This document shows, in pieces, positions 41,401 through 50,438 of a stretch of 64,000 bases of DNA; position 1 is the first letter of the stretch; each line of letters begins with the position of its first letter. Below the pieces are notes generated by a model. That model saw nothing but the letters and a program-made list of their open reading frames with translations. It searched no databases and was not told where the DNA came from. Origin of the DNA: CAZBLK01 sp964492715 (GTDB lineage: Bacteria > Bacillota > Clostridia > Lachnospirales > WRBF01); contig CAZBLK010000006.1 of NCBI GenBank assembly GCA_964492715.1, positions 1-64,000 on the forward strand. Reading direction: 5' to 3'. The translations under genes were made by a program, and so were the position numbers.

Positions 41401-43065
41401 ATGAAAGCTAAAGCACTTAAACTTTTTTTAGGACTAGCTATTTCACTATCATTTTCTTTAAATTCATTAGGGGTTGCATACGCTTCTGACTTTGCTGACG
41501 TAAACAAAAACAACTGGGCATACGAACATGTGAACAAGCTTCGTGAGCTAAACATAACAGACGGCATTGGAAACAACAACTTTGGCGTGGGCAAAACAAT
41601 TAACCGTGCAGAATTTGTTACGTTTTTGTGCAAGCTTATAGAACTTCCAAAAAGTGCAAAGCAAGTTGGAAGTTTTTCGGATAACCAAAAAGCAGACGAA
41701 TGGTTTTTCCCTTACGTTGAAGCCGCCTTGGACAACGGAATTATTTCAAAAGAAACAGGGGCATTCCGCCCTTTCGAGCCTATTACCCGTGAGGAAATGG
41801 CTGTTATGATTGTTCGTGCGCTTGGCTACGACAGCTTGGCTACTTCGCTTGCAAACTTTGGCAGTGAATTTTCTGATGTCAGTGCATATGCAGGTTACAT
41901 AACAATTGCGAAAGACTTTGGAATTGTGTCAGGAATGGACGGAAACAATTTTATGCCAAAGGCTACTGCAACAAGGGAGCAAGCGGCTGCTATGCTTGTT
42001 TCAATGTATAACGCTATGAACAACAACATTGAATTTAAAAATGCCTTTTATGCGATTAATTCTTCGCCGCAAATGCAGGCAATAAACGGCTTTGACAGTG
42101 TAAGCTTTGGCTGGGGAAGGCTTGAACTTTCTGGAGACGCAATTTCTGTAAACACAACAACGGCAAACGGCAATGAATATTATTTTCCGTCTGGGTTTGA
42201 AGCACCAATTGGGCTAACAACAGGCAAAACAAAGCTTCTTATGCTTGCTGTTGACAATTCAACTGCAAAAACTATAGTAACAAGCCAACAATTGCGCAAG
42301 CAAGCGGCTGAAATTATTTTTGCTTCAACAGCTAACATTAAAAACGGTGTTTCGTTTGACGGCGTTGTAATTGACTTTGAGGGTCTAAAGGGCAACGAGG
42401 AAAGGCAAGGCTTAAACGAGCTTTTAGCCGTGCTTCGTGAAAAAATGAATGGCGCAGGCGGCGGCAAAATTTACGTTGCTGTACACCCAAAAATGCGCCA
42501 AGGCAACGAGTATTTTGATGGATACGACTACAAAACAATTGGTAAGCTTGCCGACAAAGTCATTTTAATGGCGCACGACTACAACGCTACACAGCTTACG
42601 CAGCAAGACATGGAAAACGGAATTGTAATGACACCTGTTGCACCAATCGGTGACGTTTACTATGCGTTAAAGGCAATAACCGACAAGCAAACAGGCGTAG
42701 AAGACAAAAGTAAAGTAATGCTACAACTTTCGTTTGGAACTGTGCAATGGAAAGTGCAAAACGGAAAAGCAATTAACCAAAAGCCATACACGCCAAACTA
42801 TGACGCTTTAGTAAAGCGGATTAATGCAAACGGCGAAATAAACTACGACAAAAAAAGCGAAAGCCCTTACATTAAGTTTTTTAACAGCGAAGATTCAACC
42901 GACAACGTAGTTTGGTACGAAGACGTGCGCAGCATGTCGGCAAAGGTTAAGCTTGCAAAGCTTTTTGGCGTAAAAAACATTTCAGTTTGGCGGCTTGGAA
43001 ACGTGCCAGATTATAGCAGTGAAATTAACTTGAACGTCTTAAATTATTTAAAAAATGTACGATAA
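41401..43065 (+). CDS. SLH-domain protein with GH18-like (SleL/YaaH-type) domain
   Basis: 554 residues. A signal peptide is cleaved near AYAS (about residue 29). Three S-layer homology modules follow (DFADVNKNNWAYEHVNKL, FSDNQKADEWFFPYVEAAL, FSDVSAYAGYITIAKDFGIV), which bind pyruvylated wall polymer. From about residue 230 there is a GH18-type barrel with FDGVVIDFEGL, in which D325 and catalytic E327 are kept but the first inner Asp is Val; later LADKVILMAHDYN fits the same family. It may cut N-acetylglucosaminyl bonds in wall or cortex. GGAG precedes the ATG. Confidence 0.9.
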   Translation: MKAKALKLFLGLAISLSFSLNSLGVAYASDFADVNKNNWAYEHVNKLRELNITDGIGNNNFGVGKTINRAEFVTFLCKLIELPKSAKQVGSFSDNQKADEWFFPYVEAALDNGIISKETGAFRPFEPITREEMAVMIVRALGYDSLATSLANFGSEFSDVSAYAGYITIAKDFGIVSGMDGNNFMPKATATREQAAAMLVSMYNAMNNNIEFKNAFYAINSSPQMQAINGFDSVSFGWGRLELSGDAISVNTTTANGNEYYFPSGFEAPIGLTTGKTKLLMLAVDNSTAKTIVTSQQLRKQAAEIIFASTANIKNGVSFDGVVIDFEGLKGNEERQGLNELLAVLREKMNGAGGGKIYVAVHPKMRQGNEYFDGYDYKTIGKLADKVILMAHDYNATQLTQQDMENGIVMTPVAPIGDVYYALKAITDKQTGVEDKSKVMLQLSFGTVQWKVQNGKAINQKPYTPNYDALVKRINANGEINYDKKSESPYIKFFNSEDSTDNVVWYEDVRSMSAKVKLAKLFGVKNISVWRLGNVPDYSSEINLNVLNYLKNVR

Positions 43066-43099
43066 TTTACACAGCTTTGTGTAAAAATCTTTAAAAAAC

Positions 43100-43154
43100 G
43101 GGGTCAAGGGGCAAGCCCCTTGCGGGGTTTTAGGGGCAGCGCCCCTAAGGTCTT
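43100..43154. repeat. GC-rich double-hairpin repeat
   Basis: The best-preserved copy: AAGGGGcaAGCCCCTT, GCGGGGTTTT, AGGGGCagcGCCCCT, AAGGTCTT. It lies between the SLH-GH18 gene and selD and could end the former's transcript. Confidence 0.88.
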
Positions 43155-43206
43155 ACCTTTTTCTTTTGATTATCGTCAATATACTTCATATACTAAAAGG
43201 TGACAT

Positions 43207-44235
43207 ATGCTAACAAACGACTTAAAGCAGTTTTCTTCTTGTGGCGGCTGTACGTCAAAGCTTAATGCCGAGCTTCTGCAAAAGGTTTTAAAGGATATTC
43301 CTTCGGTAATAAATGAAAAGCTTATAATCGGCTTTGAAAGCTCGGACGATGCGGCTGTTTATAAGCTTACTGATGACATTGCACTTGTGCAGACACTTGA
43401 TTTTTTCGCCCCTATGGTGGACGACCCTTTTTTGTTTGGTAAAATTGCTGCCGCAAACGCATTAAGCGACGTTTATGCAATGGGCGGTGATGTTTTAACA
43501 GCTATGAACATAGTTTGCTTTCCAGAAAAAATGAACGCCGACGTTTTGGGCGAAATTCTTCGTGGCGGTGCAGAAAAAGTAAAAGAAGCAGGCGGCGTTT
43601 TATGCGGCGGTCACTCGGTGGCGGATAAATCGCCAAAGTATGGGCTTTCTGTTACAGGTGTTGTTAACCCTAAAAAAGTGTTTGCAAACAATAGCTGTGA
43701 AATAGGCGACAAAATTATTTTGACAAAGCCTTTGGGCGTTGGAATTGTAATGGCGGCGAACGTTGTTTCGCTTGCGTCTGATGAAAGCTATGAAACGGCT
43801 GTTACTCAAATGCAATTTTTAAACAAATACGCTTCTGAAATTATGAGGAAGTTTGATGTAAAGGCTGTTACGGACGTTACAGGCTTTGGCTTTTTGGGGC
43901 ATTTAAGTGAAATGTGTACAAAAAAACATTCTATAATTGCTCATAAAAGCTGTGTACCGTACATACCGCAAGTTTATAACTATGCCTCCAACTTTTTAAC
44001 TACTGCGGCTGGGCAACGCAACAGAAACTTCTTCGGCAAAAATGTAAAGCTTGTTGGCGTTGACGAGCCTTTAACCGAAATTCTTTTTGACCCTCAAACG
44101 TCGGGGGGGCTTTTAATTAGTGTTTCAGAAGCCGACTGTGCTAAGTTACTTGATGAATTAAATACGCTTCCTATAAAGTCTGCAATAGTTGGTGAAGTTG
44201 TTAGTAATGCAGACGTAAAAATAATTGTGAGGTGA
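43207..44235 (+). CDS. selD: Selenide, water dikinase SelD
   Basis: 342 residues. The N-terminal catalytic loop is FSSCGGCTSKL, so it uses Cys rather than selenocysteine; no in-frame TGA occurs. ESSDDAAVYKL, ALSDVYAMGGDVLTAMNI, GGHSVADKSPKYGLSVTG and DVTGFGFLGHL are conserved ATP- and metal-binding motifs. SelD makes selenophosphate for selenocysteine, selenouridine or labile selenium cofactors. AGGTGA precedes the ATG. It is followed by yedF 4 bases after its stop. Confidence 0.95.
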   Translation: MLTNDLKQFSSCGGCTSKLNAELLQKVLKDIPSVINEKLIIGFESSDDAAVYKLTDDIALVQTLDFFAPMVDDPFLFGKIAAANALSDVYAMGGDVLTAMNIVCFPEKMNADVLGEILRGGAEKVKEAGGVLCGGHSVADKSPKYGLSVTGVVNPKKVFANNSCEIGDKIILTKPLGVGIVMAANVVSLASDESYETAVTQMQFLNKYASEIMRKFDVKAVTDVTGFGFLGHLSEMCTKKHSIIAHKSCVPYIPQVYNYASNFLTTAAGQRNRNFFGKNVKLVGVDEPLTEILFDPQTSGGLLISVSEADCAKLLDELNTLPIKSAIVGEVVSNADVKIIVR

Positions 44236-44239
44236 GCAA

Positions 44240-44842
44240 ATGGTTATACTAAATGCAATGGGCGAGCCTTGTCCAAAGCCAGTTGTTATGGCAAAAAATG
44301 CTCTTGAGGAGCTTGGCGAAGGTGGCATTTTAAAAATTTCTGTTGACAACGAAATTGCAACACAAAACCTTGAAAAAATGGCAAAGTCTCTTGGAGTTGC
44401 TTTTAAAGCTGAAGCTGTTGGCGCAGAGCATTTTGAAGTTACGCTTACAAAAGGTAGCGGCGAAACTGCTGTGCCTTACGGCCCTAAAAGCAAAACAATA
44501 AAAGACGGAACTGTTATTGTTATAATGTACGACGTTATGGGAACTGGCGAGGGCAGCATTGGAGACGCTTTAACAAAAAGTTTTCTTTTTTCTGTGTCAG
44601 AGCTAGATGAGCTTCCTACAAAAATTATTCTTTTAAACACAGGTGTAAACCTTTCCACTACAAACGAAGAAGCTATTGCCATTTTAAAAAAGCTTGAAGA
44701 TTTGGGCGTTTCAATTTTATCATGCGGTGCGTGCCTTGCTTTTTACAAGCTTACAGACAAGCTTGCTGTAGGTACTGTTACTAGCATGTACGAGGTTGCA
44801 AAAATACTTGTCTCTACATCTGAAAAAGTTATTCGCTTATAA
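44240..44842 (+). CDS. yedF: Sulfurtransferase-like selenium metabolism protein YedF
   Basis: 200 residues in two domains: a TusA-like N-terminus with the CPxP motif (NAMGEPCPKPVVMAK) and a C-terminal DsrE-like domain (IILLNTGVNLS, ILSCGACLAFYKL). The selD-yedF pairing is the hallmark of clostridial selenium metabolism; the protein is thought to handle or deliver selenium. GAGGTGA at the selD stop serves as its ribosome site, indicating coupling. Confidence 0.93.
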   Translation: MVILNAMGEPCPKPVVMAKNALEELGEGGILKISVDNEIATQNLEKMAKSLGVAFKAEAVGAEHFEVTLTKGSGETAVPYGPKSKTIKDGTVIVIMYDVMGTGEGSIGDALTKSFLFSVSELDELPTKIILLNTGVNLSTTNEEAIAILKKLEDLGVSILSCGACLAFYKLTDKLAVGTVTSMYEVAKILVSTSEKVIRL

Positions 44843-44962
44843 AATTATAAGTTTAAACTTATTTTACAAATTATTTCTATTATTTTCAATTGATTTTTCT
44901 GTGCTTACGAAATATAATATACAATAACTAAACTTGCAAAAGGTTGTCTTTAGGGGTGAAAT

Positions 44963-45688
44963 ATGCTTACGAATATTTTTTACTTTAATTTTTACCGCCC
45001 TTATATTTTTAGAACAGTTTCGGCTAGTGATGGAACAACACATAGCCTTGTTAAGTTTGCCGAAAAGCGGCTAGTTATTCCGCAGCCTACAGAAGACGGC
45101 ACAGCCCCAACCTTTTTGCTTAATAAGTCTATGACTAATGATGTAATTGACTATTTGCGAAACGTTGCAAGCAGTGTTGTTGGAACAAAGCACTACGCAA
45201 ACAACGTTGCAAACGACATGATAAACTTTAACAAATACTCCGAAAAATTTGACAACCAAACAGCAAAACGCTGGATTGGGGAAAGTATTCAGCATTTTAC
45301 GGATTATTATAACAACTCTGTAGAATTTATGTCAACACAGCTTCATAGCAAAAGCTTGAAGGAATTTTCTTTTGAACTTTCTCAATTTGTCGGCGACAAT
45401 TTGAAAGACTTTTCGCTTATAGGGCTTTATATGTCTGGCGGAAAGCTGAATTTCAACAGCAAGTATTATGAAAACATGTCGCAGGGTGAACTTAGAAAAG
45501 TTATTGGTTCGACAAGCGGCCTTTTTAAAAATATTTACGAAAGGGCAATTGACGTTTTGGCACAGCCTTTGACAGAACATATGAAGTTTAAAAACTTGAG
45601 TTATTACTACAATTATAAATTGGGCACGATTGTTTCTGACACTTTTAAAATTATTGAAGCAGGAATGATTGTTGATGAGGTAGTTTAA
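44963..45688 (+). CDS. Hypothetical protein, 241 aa
   Basis: AGGGGTGA precedes the ATG, and two terminators follow, so this is a complete single-gene unit. The protein is mostly helical after about residue 50, without membrane segments, signal peptide or cysteines. It ends in a helical tail (LGTIVSDTFKIIEAGMIVDEV) somewhat like flagellar hook-associated or filament-type proteins, but that resemblance is not sufficient for a call. Confidence 0.65.
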   Translation: MLTNIFYFNFYRPYIFRTVSASDGTTHSLVKFAEKRLVIPQPTEDGTAPTFLLNKSMTNDVIDYLRNVASSVVGTKHYANNVANDMINFNKYSEKFDNQTAKRWIGESIQHFTDYYNNSVEFMSTQLHSKSLKEFSFELSQFVGDNLKDFSLIGLYMSGGKLNFNSKYYENMSQGELRKVIGSTSGLFKNIYERAIDVLAQPLTEHMKFKNLSYYYNYKLGTIVSDTFKIIEAGMIVDEVV

Positions 45689-45764
45689 AAAGAGTGGGTT
45701 CGGCAATGACGAACTCACTCTTTAAAATATGTAGCAAGGGAGTGTTAGCTAAGCACTCCCTTTT
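45688..45764. terminator. Two tandem terminator hairpins
   Basis: AAAGAGTGgGTTCG...CGAACtCACTCTTT (45689-45725) is followed by AAGGGAGTG-ttagctaag-CACTCCCTTTTT (45736-45764). They separate convergent genes and can serve both. Confidence 0.8.
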
Positions 45765-45839
45765 TGCTGAAGTCAGCTTATAGTTGGGTTTTTTTAACCC
45801 ATTTATATTTACGGAGAATTCCCCAGAGGTTTGTATTGC

Positions 45840-46859
45840 TTATTTTTTAATTTTCTTTACTGCTTCTTCAGAAAACTTAACATCTACTAACTCGTCAAAC
45901 GCTACACGTTCTTTTAACATTCCGCCGTCTTCCATTATGTCTTGCAAAAGCCCAAAGCCTTGTGAGTCAAACTCTGGCGTTTTTGTCCATGCGTCTTGGT
46001 TGTTGTAGCGGTCAATCATTTTGATAAGTGAGTCCATGTCGCTTTCGGTAAAATGCGGCTTAATTACTTCTGCAATTTCTTTGGAGCTGTGGCTTGCAAC
46101 CCAAAGCTGCGCTTTGTAAATTGCGTTTGTAAATTTTTGTATTTTATCAGGGTTCTTTGCGATATAATCCTTCGTTGCCATGTAAACCGTGTACGGAACA
46201 TAGCCGCTTTCTTCGCCTAACGCACTTACTACAGTTCCATGCCCTGCTTGTTCAAGCGAAAGTGCGCTTGGGTCAAACTCGGCTGTAAAGTCGCCTACCC
46301 CACCAGCAAATGCGCCTGCTGTGCTTGTAAACTGTAGGTTTGTTACAATTTCAACGTCTTTTCCTGGGGCTATGCCGTTTTTCTTTAAAACATATTCCAA
46401 AACCATTTGCGGCATTCCGCCAATGCGCCCGCCGATTATGCTTTTGCCACGCACATCTTCCCAGTTAAAGCTTTGAGCATCAATATCCCTTGCTACAAGG
46501 TAATTGCCTGCTCGCTGTGTAAGCTGTGCAAAAGCTTTGGCGTAGTTTTCCTTGCCCTCGTTGTAAACGTAAATGCCTGCTTCTGTTCCAAGAAGCGCAA
46601 TGTCTGCATCGCCAGAAATTAACGCCGTCATTGATTTGTCGGCGCCTTGCCCTACAGAAAGCTCTATTTCTAAGCCTTCTTCGGCAAAGAAGCCTTTTTC
46701 AATTGCAACATACTGCGGAACATAAAAAATTGAATGTACAACTTCGTTTAGCTTGACAACAGTTTTTTCAGGCTTTGTTGCACACCCAACAAGTGCGGCG
46801 CTCATTACGATTGCAAGGCAAGTAACAATGAAGTAAAAAGGAAACGATTTTTTCTTCAT
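45840..46859 (-). CDS. NMT1/SsuA-type substrate-binding lipoprotein
   Basis: 339 residues. The signal sequence ends in the lipobox LVGC (Cys26). The domain fits the NMT1/ThiY-like family of the NitT/TauT transporters: YVPQYVAIEKGFFAEEGLEIEL, QGADKSMTALISGDADIALLG and GRIGGMPQMVLEYVLKKNGI. It would bind an amine, pyrimidine precursor or sulfonate-like compound outside the cell. The ATG at 46859 is used because GGGGG lies 10 bases upstream. No permease or ATPase gene is adjacent, so it is an orphan component. Confidence 0.88.
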   Translation of the reverse strand: MKKKSFPFYFIVTCLAIVMSAALVGCATKPEKTVVKLNEVVHSIFYVPQYVAIEKGFFAEEGLEIELSVGQGADKSMTALISGDADIALLGTEAGIYVYNEGKENYAKAFAQLTQRAGNYLVARDIDAQSFNWEDVRGKSIIGGRIGGMPQMVLEYVLKKNGIAPGKDVEIVTNLQFTSTAGAFAGGVGDFTAEFDPSALSLEQAGHGTVVSALGEESGYVPYTVYMATKDYIAKNPDKIQKFTNAIYKAQLWVASHSSKEIAEVIKPHFTESDMDSLIKMIDRYNNQDAWTKTPEFDSQGFGLLQDIMEDGGMLKERVAFDELVDVKFSEEAVKKIKK

Positions 46860-46934
46860 ATCCAAAGTACCCCCTAAAATAGTATAGTACAATATATTCG
46901 CTTATCCTATTTTGGTGATACTTTGTACAATTTT

Positions 46935-48056
46935 CTAAAAGCTAACTTCTAAAAGCGGTTTTTCATTTGGTTGTATAGTATCTGTTACGTTTAGCAGTGT
47001 AACTGTATAATCACTTTCCAAATTTTCTAAACCTTCATTTAATTCACAAACAACTGTTAAGTCTTCATAAAGACCTTCTTCTGTTTGCTCATTGCTTTCT
47101 GGCTTTGAAAAATAAATTGCAAATGTATGGCTTGACCCTTTGTTTATAACAACTTCACTGTTAAGGTAGCTGTCTGCCATAATTTTAAAGGAGCGGTTTT
47201 TTTCTGGCTTTAAAAATTTAAGTGTTAAAAGATTTTTGTCAAAATGGTCTTTTTCAAGCATTTCTAAGTGTTCTTCTTCTCTTTGCGCCATCTCCAAATT
47301 TCCAAGTATTTTGTTTTCAGCTATCCGCTTTTTTAGTTCATCAACGCTTTTTTGAAAGGTTTCAAGAGTGTTGTAAACTTCCAGCTTGTTTGTTATTATA
47401 AAGCTTTCTTTGCCTGTTTCTTTTACTGTATACGGAACCTTTAGGTTGCTTTTGCCAAAAGGAATTGTGAACCGTTTTTGAACATCATACGCTTTAAAAT
47501 TGTGCTGTAAATTTTTTACTTTTAGGTTGTTTATTTGTGTTATTGTTTGCTCAAAAGCAAAGCAGTTTTTAGCAAAGGTTACTTGCTTGTTTTTAAGCTC
47601 GTTCGGAATTCTTCCTTCTTCGCTAATTAGCTTGAACAAATAGTTATATTCTTCTTTCTGAATTTCATTGTTCCAGTTGTTGTCAGCTTTTAAAGCTTCA
47701 TTTTCAACGAAGTGAACAAAACTACCTCTGCCAGTAGAATTTTTAACCCCGTTTATTTCGTAATTTAAGAAAACATTAAATCTGTTGTTGCTTTTGAAGC
47801 TATGTTCTTCTTGCTCTCTATAAGTTTTGGGGAATTGGATAAACTGATGCTGGGCTAAAGACTTTTCATATAAACTATTGTCAAGTACATATAAAAACAT
47901 GACAAATTCATTATAAACATAAGCTGACAGCATAAAAACTTTACTATCACCAATACCAATTTGCAGCCATTTATTAATTGGGTATTCTATGTTTTCTTCC
48001 GTGTTCGGAACAAAGACATTTGGGTCGCCGTGCCAGTCGTTAATAAATTGCTTCAT
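46935..48056 (-). CDS. Hypothetical protein, 373 aa
   Basis: The N-terminal 120 residues form a beta-rich stretch (NKWLQIGIGDSKVFMLSAYVYNE); a coiled-coil helix follows the middle (KSVDELKKRIAENKILGNLEMA), and the C-terminus is beta-rich and acidic. There is no signal peptide or membrane segment. The amino acid content and an AAAAGGGTGA site before the ATG support a real gene. No family is recognised; the surrounding genes give no clue. Confidence 0.65.
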   Translation of the reverse strand: MKQFINDWHGDPNVFVPNTEENIEYPINKWLQIGIGDSKVFMLSAYVYNEFVMFLYVLDNSLYEKSLAQHQFIQFPKTYREQEEHSFKSNNRFNVFLNYEINGVKNSTGRGSFVHFVENEALKADNNWNNEIQKEEYNYLFKLISEEGRIPNELKNKQVTFAKNCFAFEQTITQINNLKVKNLQHNFKAYDVQKRFTIPFGKSNLKVPYTVKETGKESFIITNKLEVYNTLETFQKSVDELKKRIAENKILGNLEMAQREEEHLEMLEKDHFDKNLLTLKFLKPEKNRSFKIMADSYLNSEVVINKGSSHTFAIYFSKPESNEQTEEGLYEDLTVVCELNEGLENLESDYTVTLLNVTDTIQPNEKPLLEVSF

Positions 48057-48125
48057 TTTATCACCCTTTTATGTAGTTTTATTATAGCGTATCACCGTTT
48101 TTATATTTAAGCAATAAGCTGCATA

Positions 48126-48158
48126 TAAAAATTCCCCCTTAATTTAAGAGGGAATTTT
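48126..48158 (-). terminator. Terminator of the germinant receptor operon
   Basis: AAAATTCCCcCT-taattta-AGaGGGAATTTT between the gerC-type stop and the next gene; T run on the minus strand. Confidence 0.8.
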
Positions 48159-48162
48159 CAAC

Positions 48163-49320
48163 TCAACCTATACCGCCAGTACCAATTATTTCAAACTCTG
48201 TTTTTACCTCTACTTCCATTTGTTCATAAACTTCGTCCCAGTTTTCTTTTATTTCGTTATAAACATTATAATATTTTTTTCTAAACTCGTCCTTTAAAAG
48301 AAAGCCGTCCGTTTTAAGCTTTTTTTGCATTATGTCAAAACTGTTTTTAACTTCTTTTGTTATTTCATCTTCAACGCTTTTTTTGATGTGTGCAAGCACA
48401 TTTTCATCAAGGCGTTGCCCTTCAAAGTAAAACTCCTCAACAGAACCTTTTGCAGAAACGTCTACACTGCATTTAAGTCTGCCGCCTGAATAATCAAGGT
48501 AAAGTTTTCTTTTGTTTGAAGAAACAAAAACAGGCACGTCTTTTTCGTCGTAGTTTACGTTTAGTCTTGCGCCTTCACCGTTGCCAAAAGCAAGTAAGTA
48601 CCCACGTGTTTCAAGGTCGTTTAAATACCCAACAAGCTTAAAGTCCTTCATAACTACAGCACCGCCAAGCTTTAGCTCCTTGCCGTCTTTTTCAAGCGAG
48701 GCTAAGGGAATTGTCGCTGTTCCTTTGCTTTCAGAGCGCAAGCTTCGTATAATTTGGTCTAGGTTTTGCTCAAATGTAACTGCGGCCGTGTCGTGAGAGC
48801 CTTGGTAAAAGTCGGAAACATAAATGCCGACCATTGGCTCGACTTCGGCGCTTAAAATTTTGTCAGCACTTTCTCTTGTTGCAAGCATAATTATGTTTTT
48901 GTTCATTTGGCGGTTGCGCTCTAGTGCGTCAATCGCTTCACGGAAAAGCTTTTCATCTTTTAAAATTTCTTCGCCCAAAACTACAAGCCTTGTGTGCCCA
49001 AAATAAAGCTTTTTTCCAGAAAAGCTGTCTGTAAAATACATAGCTTGCGCCAAAGTTTTTCCTGCGGCTTGCTTTACAGTTTTTTTAGTTTCGTCACCGC
49101 CTCTGCCGCTGAATGCCGCCATGTTTGGCAGAGCAACCGAAACAAGGAACTTGTTTTCTTCCTTGCCGCCCTCTATGCCTAAAGCTTTACTTTCTTCAGT
49201 GTGCTTGTCAACGCCTATTGAAACTACAAAACCACGGTTTTCAAGCTCTACGTTGTCAAAGCAGCCTACTTGAAAAAGCAGAAGCGAAGCCATTACTGCA
49301 ACAGCCAGTTTCTTTTTCAT
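48163..49320 (-). CDS. Ger(x)C family germination lipoprotein
   Basis: 385 residues. Signal sequence with lipobox QVGC (Cys20), followed at once by FDNVELENRGFVVSIGVDK, the GerAC family start. Three alpha/beta domains follow (FSGKKLYFGHTRLVVLGEEI is typical). The C subunit is attached to the inner spore membrane and is needed for germinant receptor function. It overlaps the end of the permease-like gene by 4 bases. Confidence 0.93.
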   Translation of the reverse strand: MKKKLAVAVMASLLLFQVGCFDNVELENRGFVVSIGVDKHTEESKALGIEGGKEENKFLVSVALPNMAAFSGRGGDETKKTVKQAAGKTLAQAMYFTDSFSGKKLYFGHTRLVVLGEEILKDEKLFREAIDALERNRQMNKNIIMLATRESADKILSAEVEPMVGIYVSDFYQGSHDTAAVTFEQNLDQIIRSLRSESKGTATIPLASLEKDGKELKLGGAVVMKDFKLVGYLNDLETRGYLLAFGNGEGARLNVNYDEKDVPVFVSSNKRKLYLDYSGGRLKCSVDVSAKGSVEEFYFEGQRLDENVLAHIKKSVEDEITKEVKNSFDIMQKKLKTDGFLLKDEFRKKYYNVYNEIKENWDEVYEQMEVEVKTEFEIIGTGGIG

Positions 49321-50438
49321 GCCTGCTCACCGCCTTTTTTTACACCAAGCCCAAGCCCACGAACTTTTGCAATTACAAAAAGAAGCGGCGGTAAAATTAC
49401 CAAATAAAAAATGCCGACTGTACTAAACATTAAATCAAGGTATGTGTAAACTTCGTTTATGTTTTTTGGGTAAAGCGACAAAAGGAAAACGACAACACCG
49501 CATATAACAATAAATTCCGAGTGTGTACCAATTTTTACAACGTCTTTTAAAAGCAGCGAAGAAAAAAACAGCCCAGCGTTTGTTATAAAAAAAACAGAAA
49601 TTATCCAAAAGCTCATTATAAGGGCTTCCTGCCTTTCCATAAACGCACCTGTAAGTTTAAAAACGTCCATCATTTCAAGCACAGGCCACAGCTTCATTTT
49701 TGTGTCGGCTACGCCAAACGTTGCTTGCGTTACATATGTTATAAACACCATTAAAGCACCAATTATTAAAACAGAAACAAGCACACCTTTACGTACAGAG
49801 CGTGGCTTGTTTATAAAAGGGTAAACAAGCAAGCAAATTTCAAGCCCAGTAAAAGCGGCACCACCCGAAAAGAAAGCACCTTTCAAAAGCATATCTGGTG
49901 GAGTTTTTAAAACAGGCATTACGTTTGAAATGTTTGTGTTAAAAGCTGCAGTTGCGAAAACAACGATAATAGGCAAAAACACAACGAAAACAAAAAGCTC
50001 ACCAAGCCTTGCCCGTGTTTCATACCCTTTTGATGCGGCGTACCCTGCAACAAAAAGCATTAAAACACATATTAGCCAAAAAGGTGTGTTTACTAAAAGC
50101 GTTTGCTTAATTATTTCGCCAAACAACCTAAGCTCAAGGGCAATATTTACAATCAATTTTGCAACAAAGCCCAGTGCCAAAAAAACGGCAATAGGGCGTG
50201 ACACAATTTTTGATGTATAAGTGAAAAAGCTGTCGTTTGGAAAAAGCCGTCCAAGGCTTGTTATAAAAACGGCATAAAGCAAAGCAATTACCGTTGCAAG
50301 CGCAATTACTAAGTAGCCGTCTTGGTTTGCGTACTCTACAGCCCTTCGTGGAAGCACAATTACACCTGTTCCAAAAATGTCAAGCATTAAAAGCACTTGA
50401 AGCTGACGAACTGAAATTTTGTCGTTTGTAAAGGGCAT
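49317..50438 (-). CDS. GerB-type spore germination permease
   Basis: 373 residues with ten hydrophobic segments. ISVRQLQVLLMLDIFGTGVIVLP is the GerAB N-terminus; the family belongs to the amino acid-polyamine-organocation transporters and binds the germinant. It is the middle gene of the A-B-C operon: its ATG comes directly after the A-subunit stop, and its end overlaps the C gene. Confidence 0.93.
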   Translation of the reverse strand: MPFTNDKISVRQLQVLLMLDIFGTGVIVLPRRAVEYANQDGYLVIALATVIALLYAVFITSLGRLFPNDSFFTYTSKIVSRPIAVFLALGFVAKLIVNIALELRLFGEIIKQTLLVNTPFWLICVLMLFVAGYAASKGYETRARLGELFVFVVFLPIIVVFATAAFNTNISNVMPVLKTPPDMLLKGAFFSGGAAFTGLEICLLVYPFINKPRSVRKGVLVSVLIIGALMVFITYVTQATFGVADTKMKLWPVLEMMDVFKLTGAFMERQEALIMSFWIISVFFITNAGLFFSSLLLKDVVKIGTHSEFIVICGVVVFLLSLYPKNINEVYTYLDLMFSTVGIFYLVILPPLLFVIAKVRGLGLGVKKGGEQA

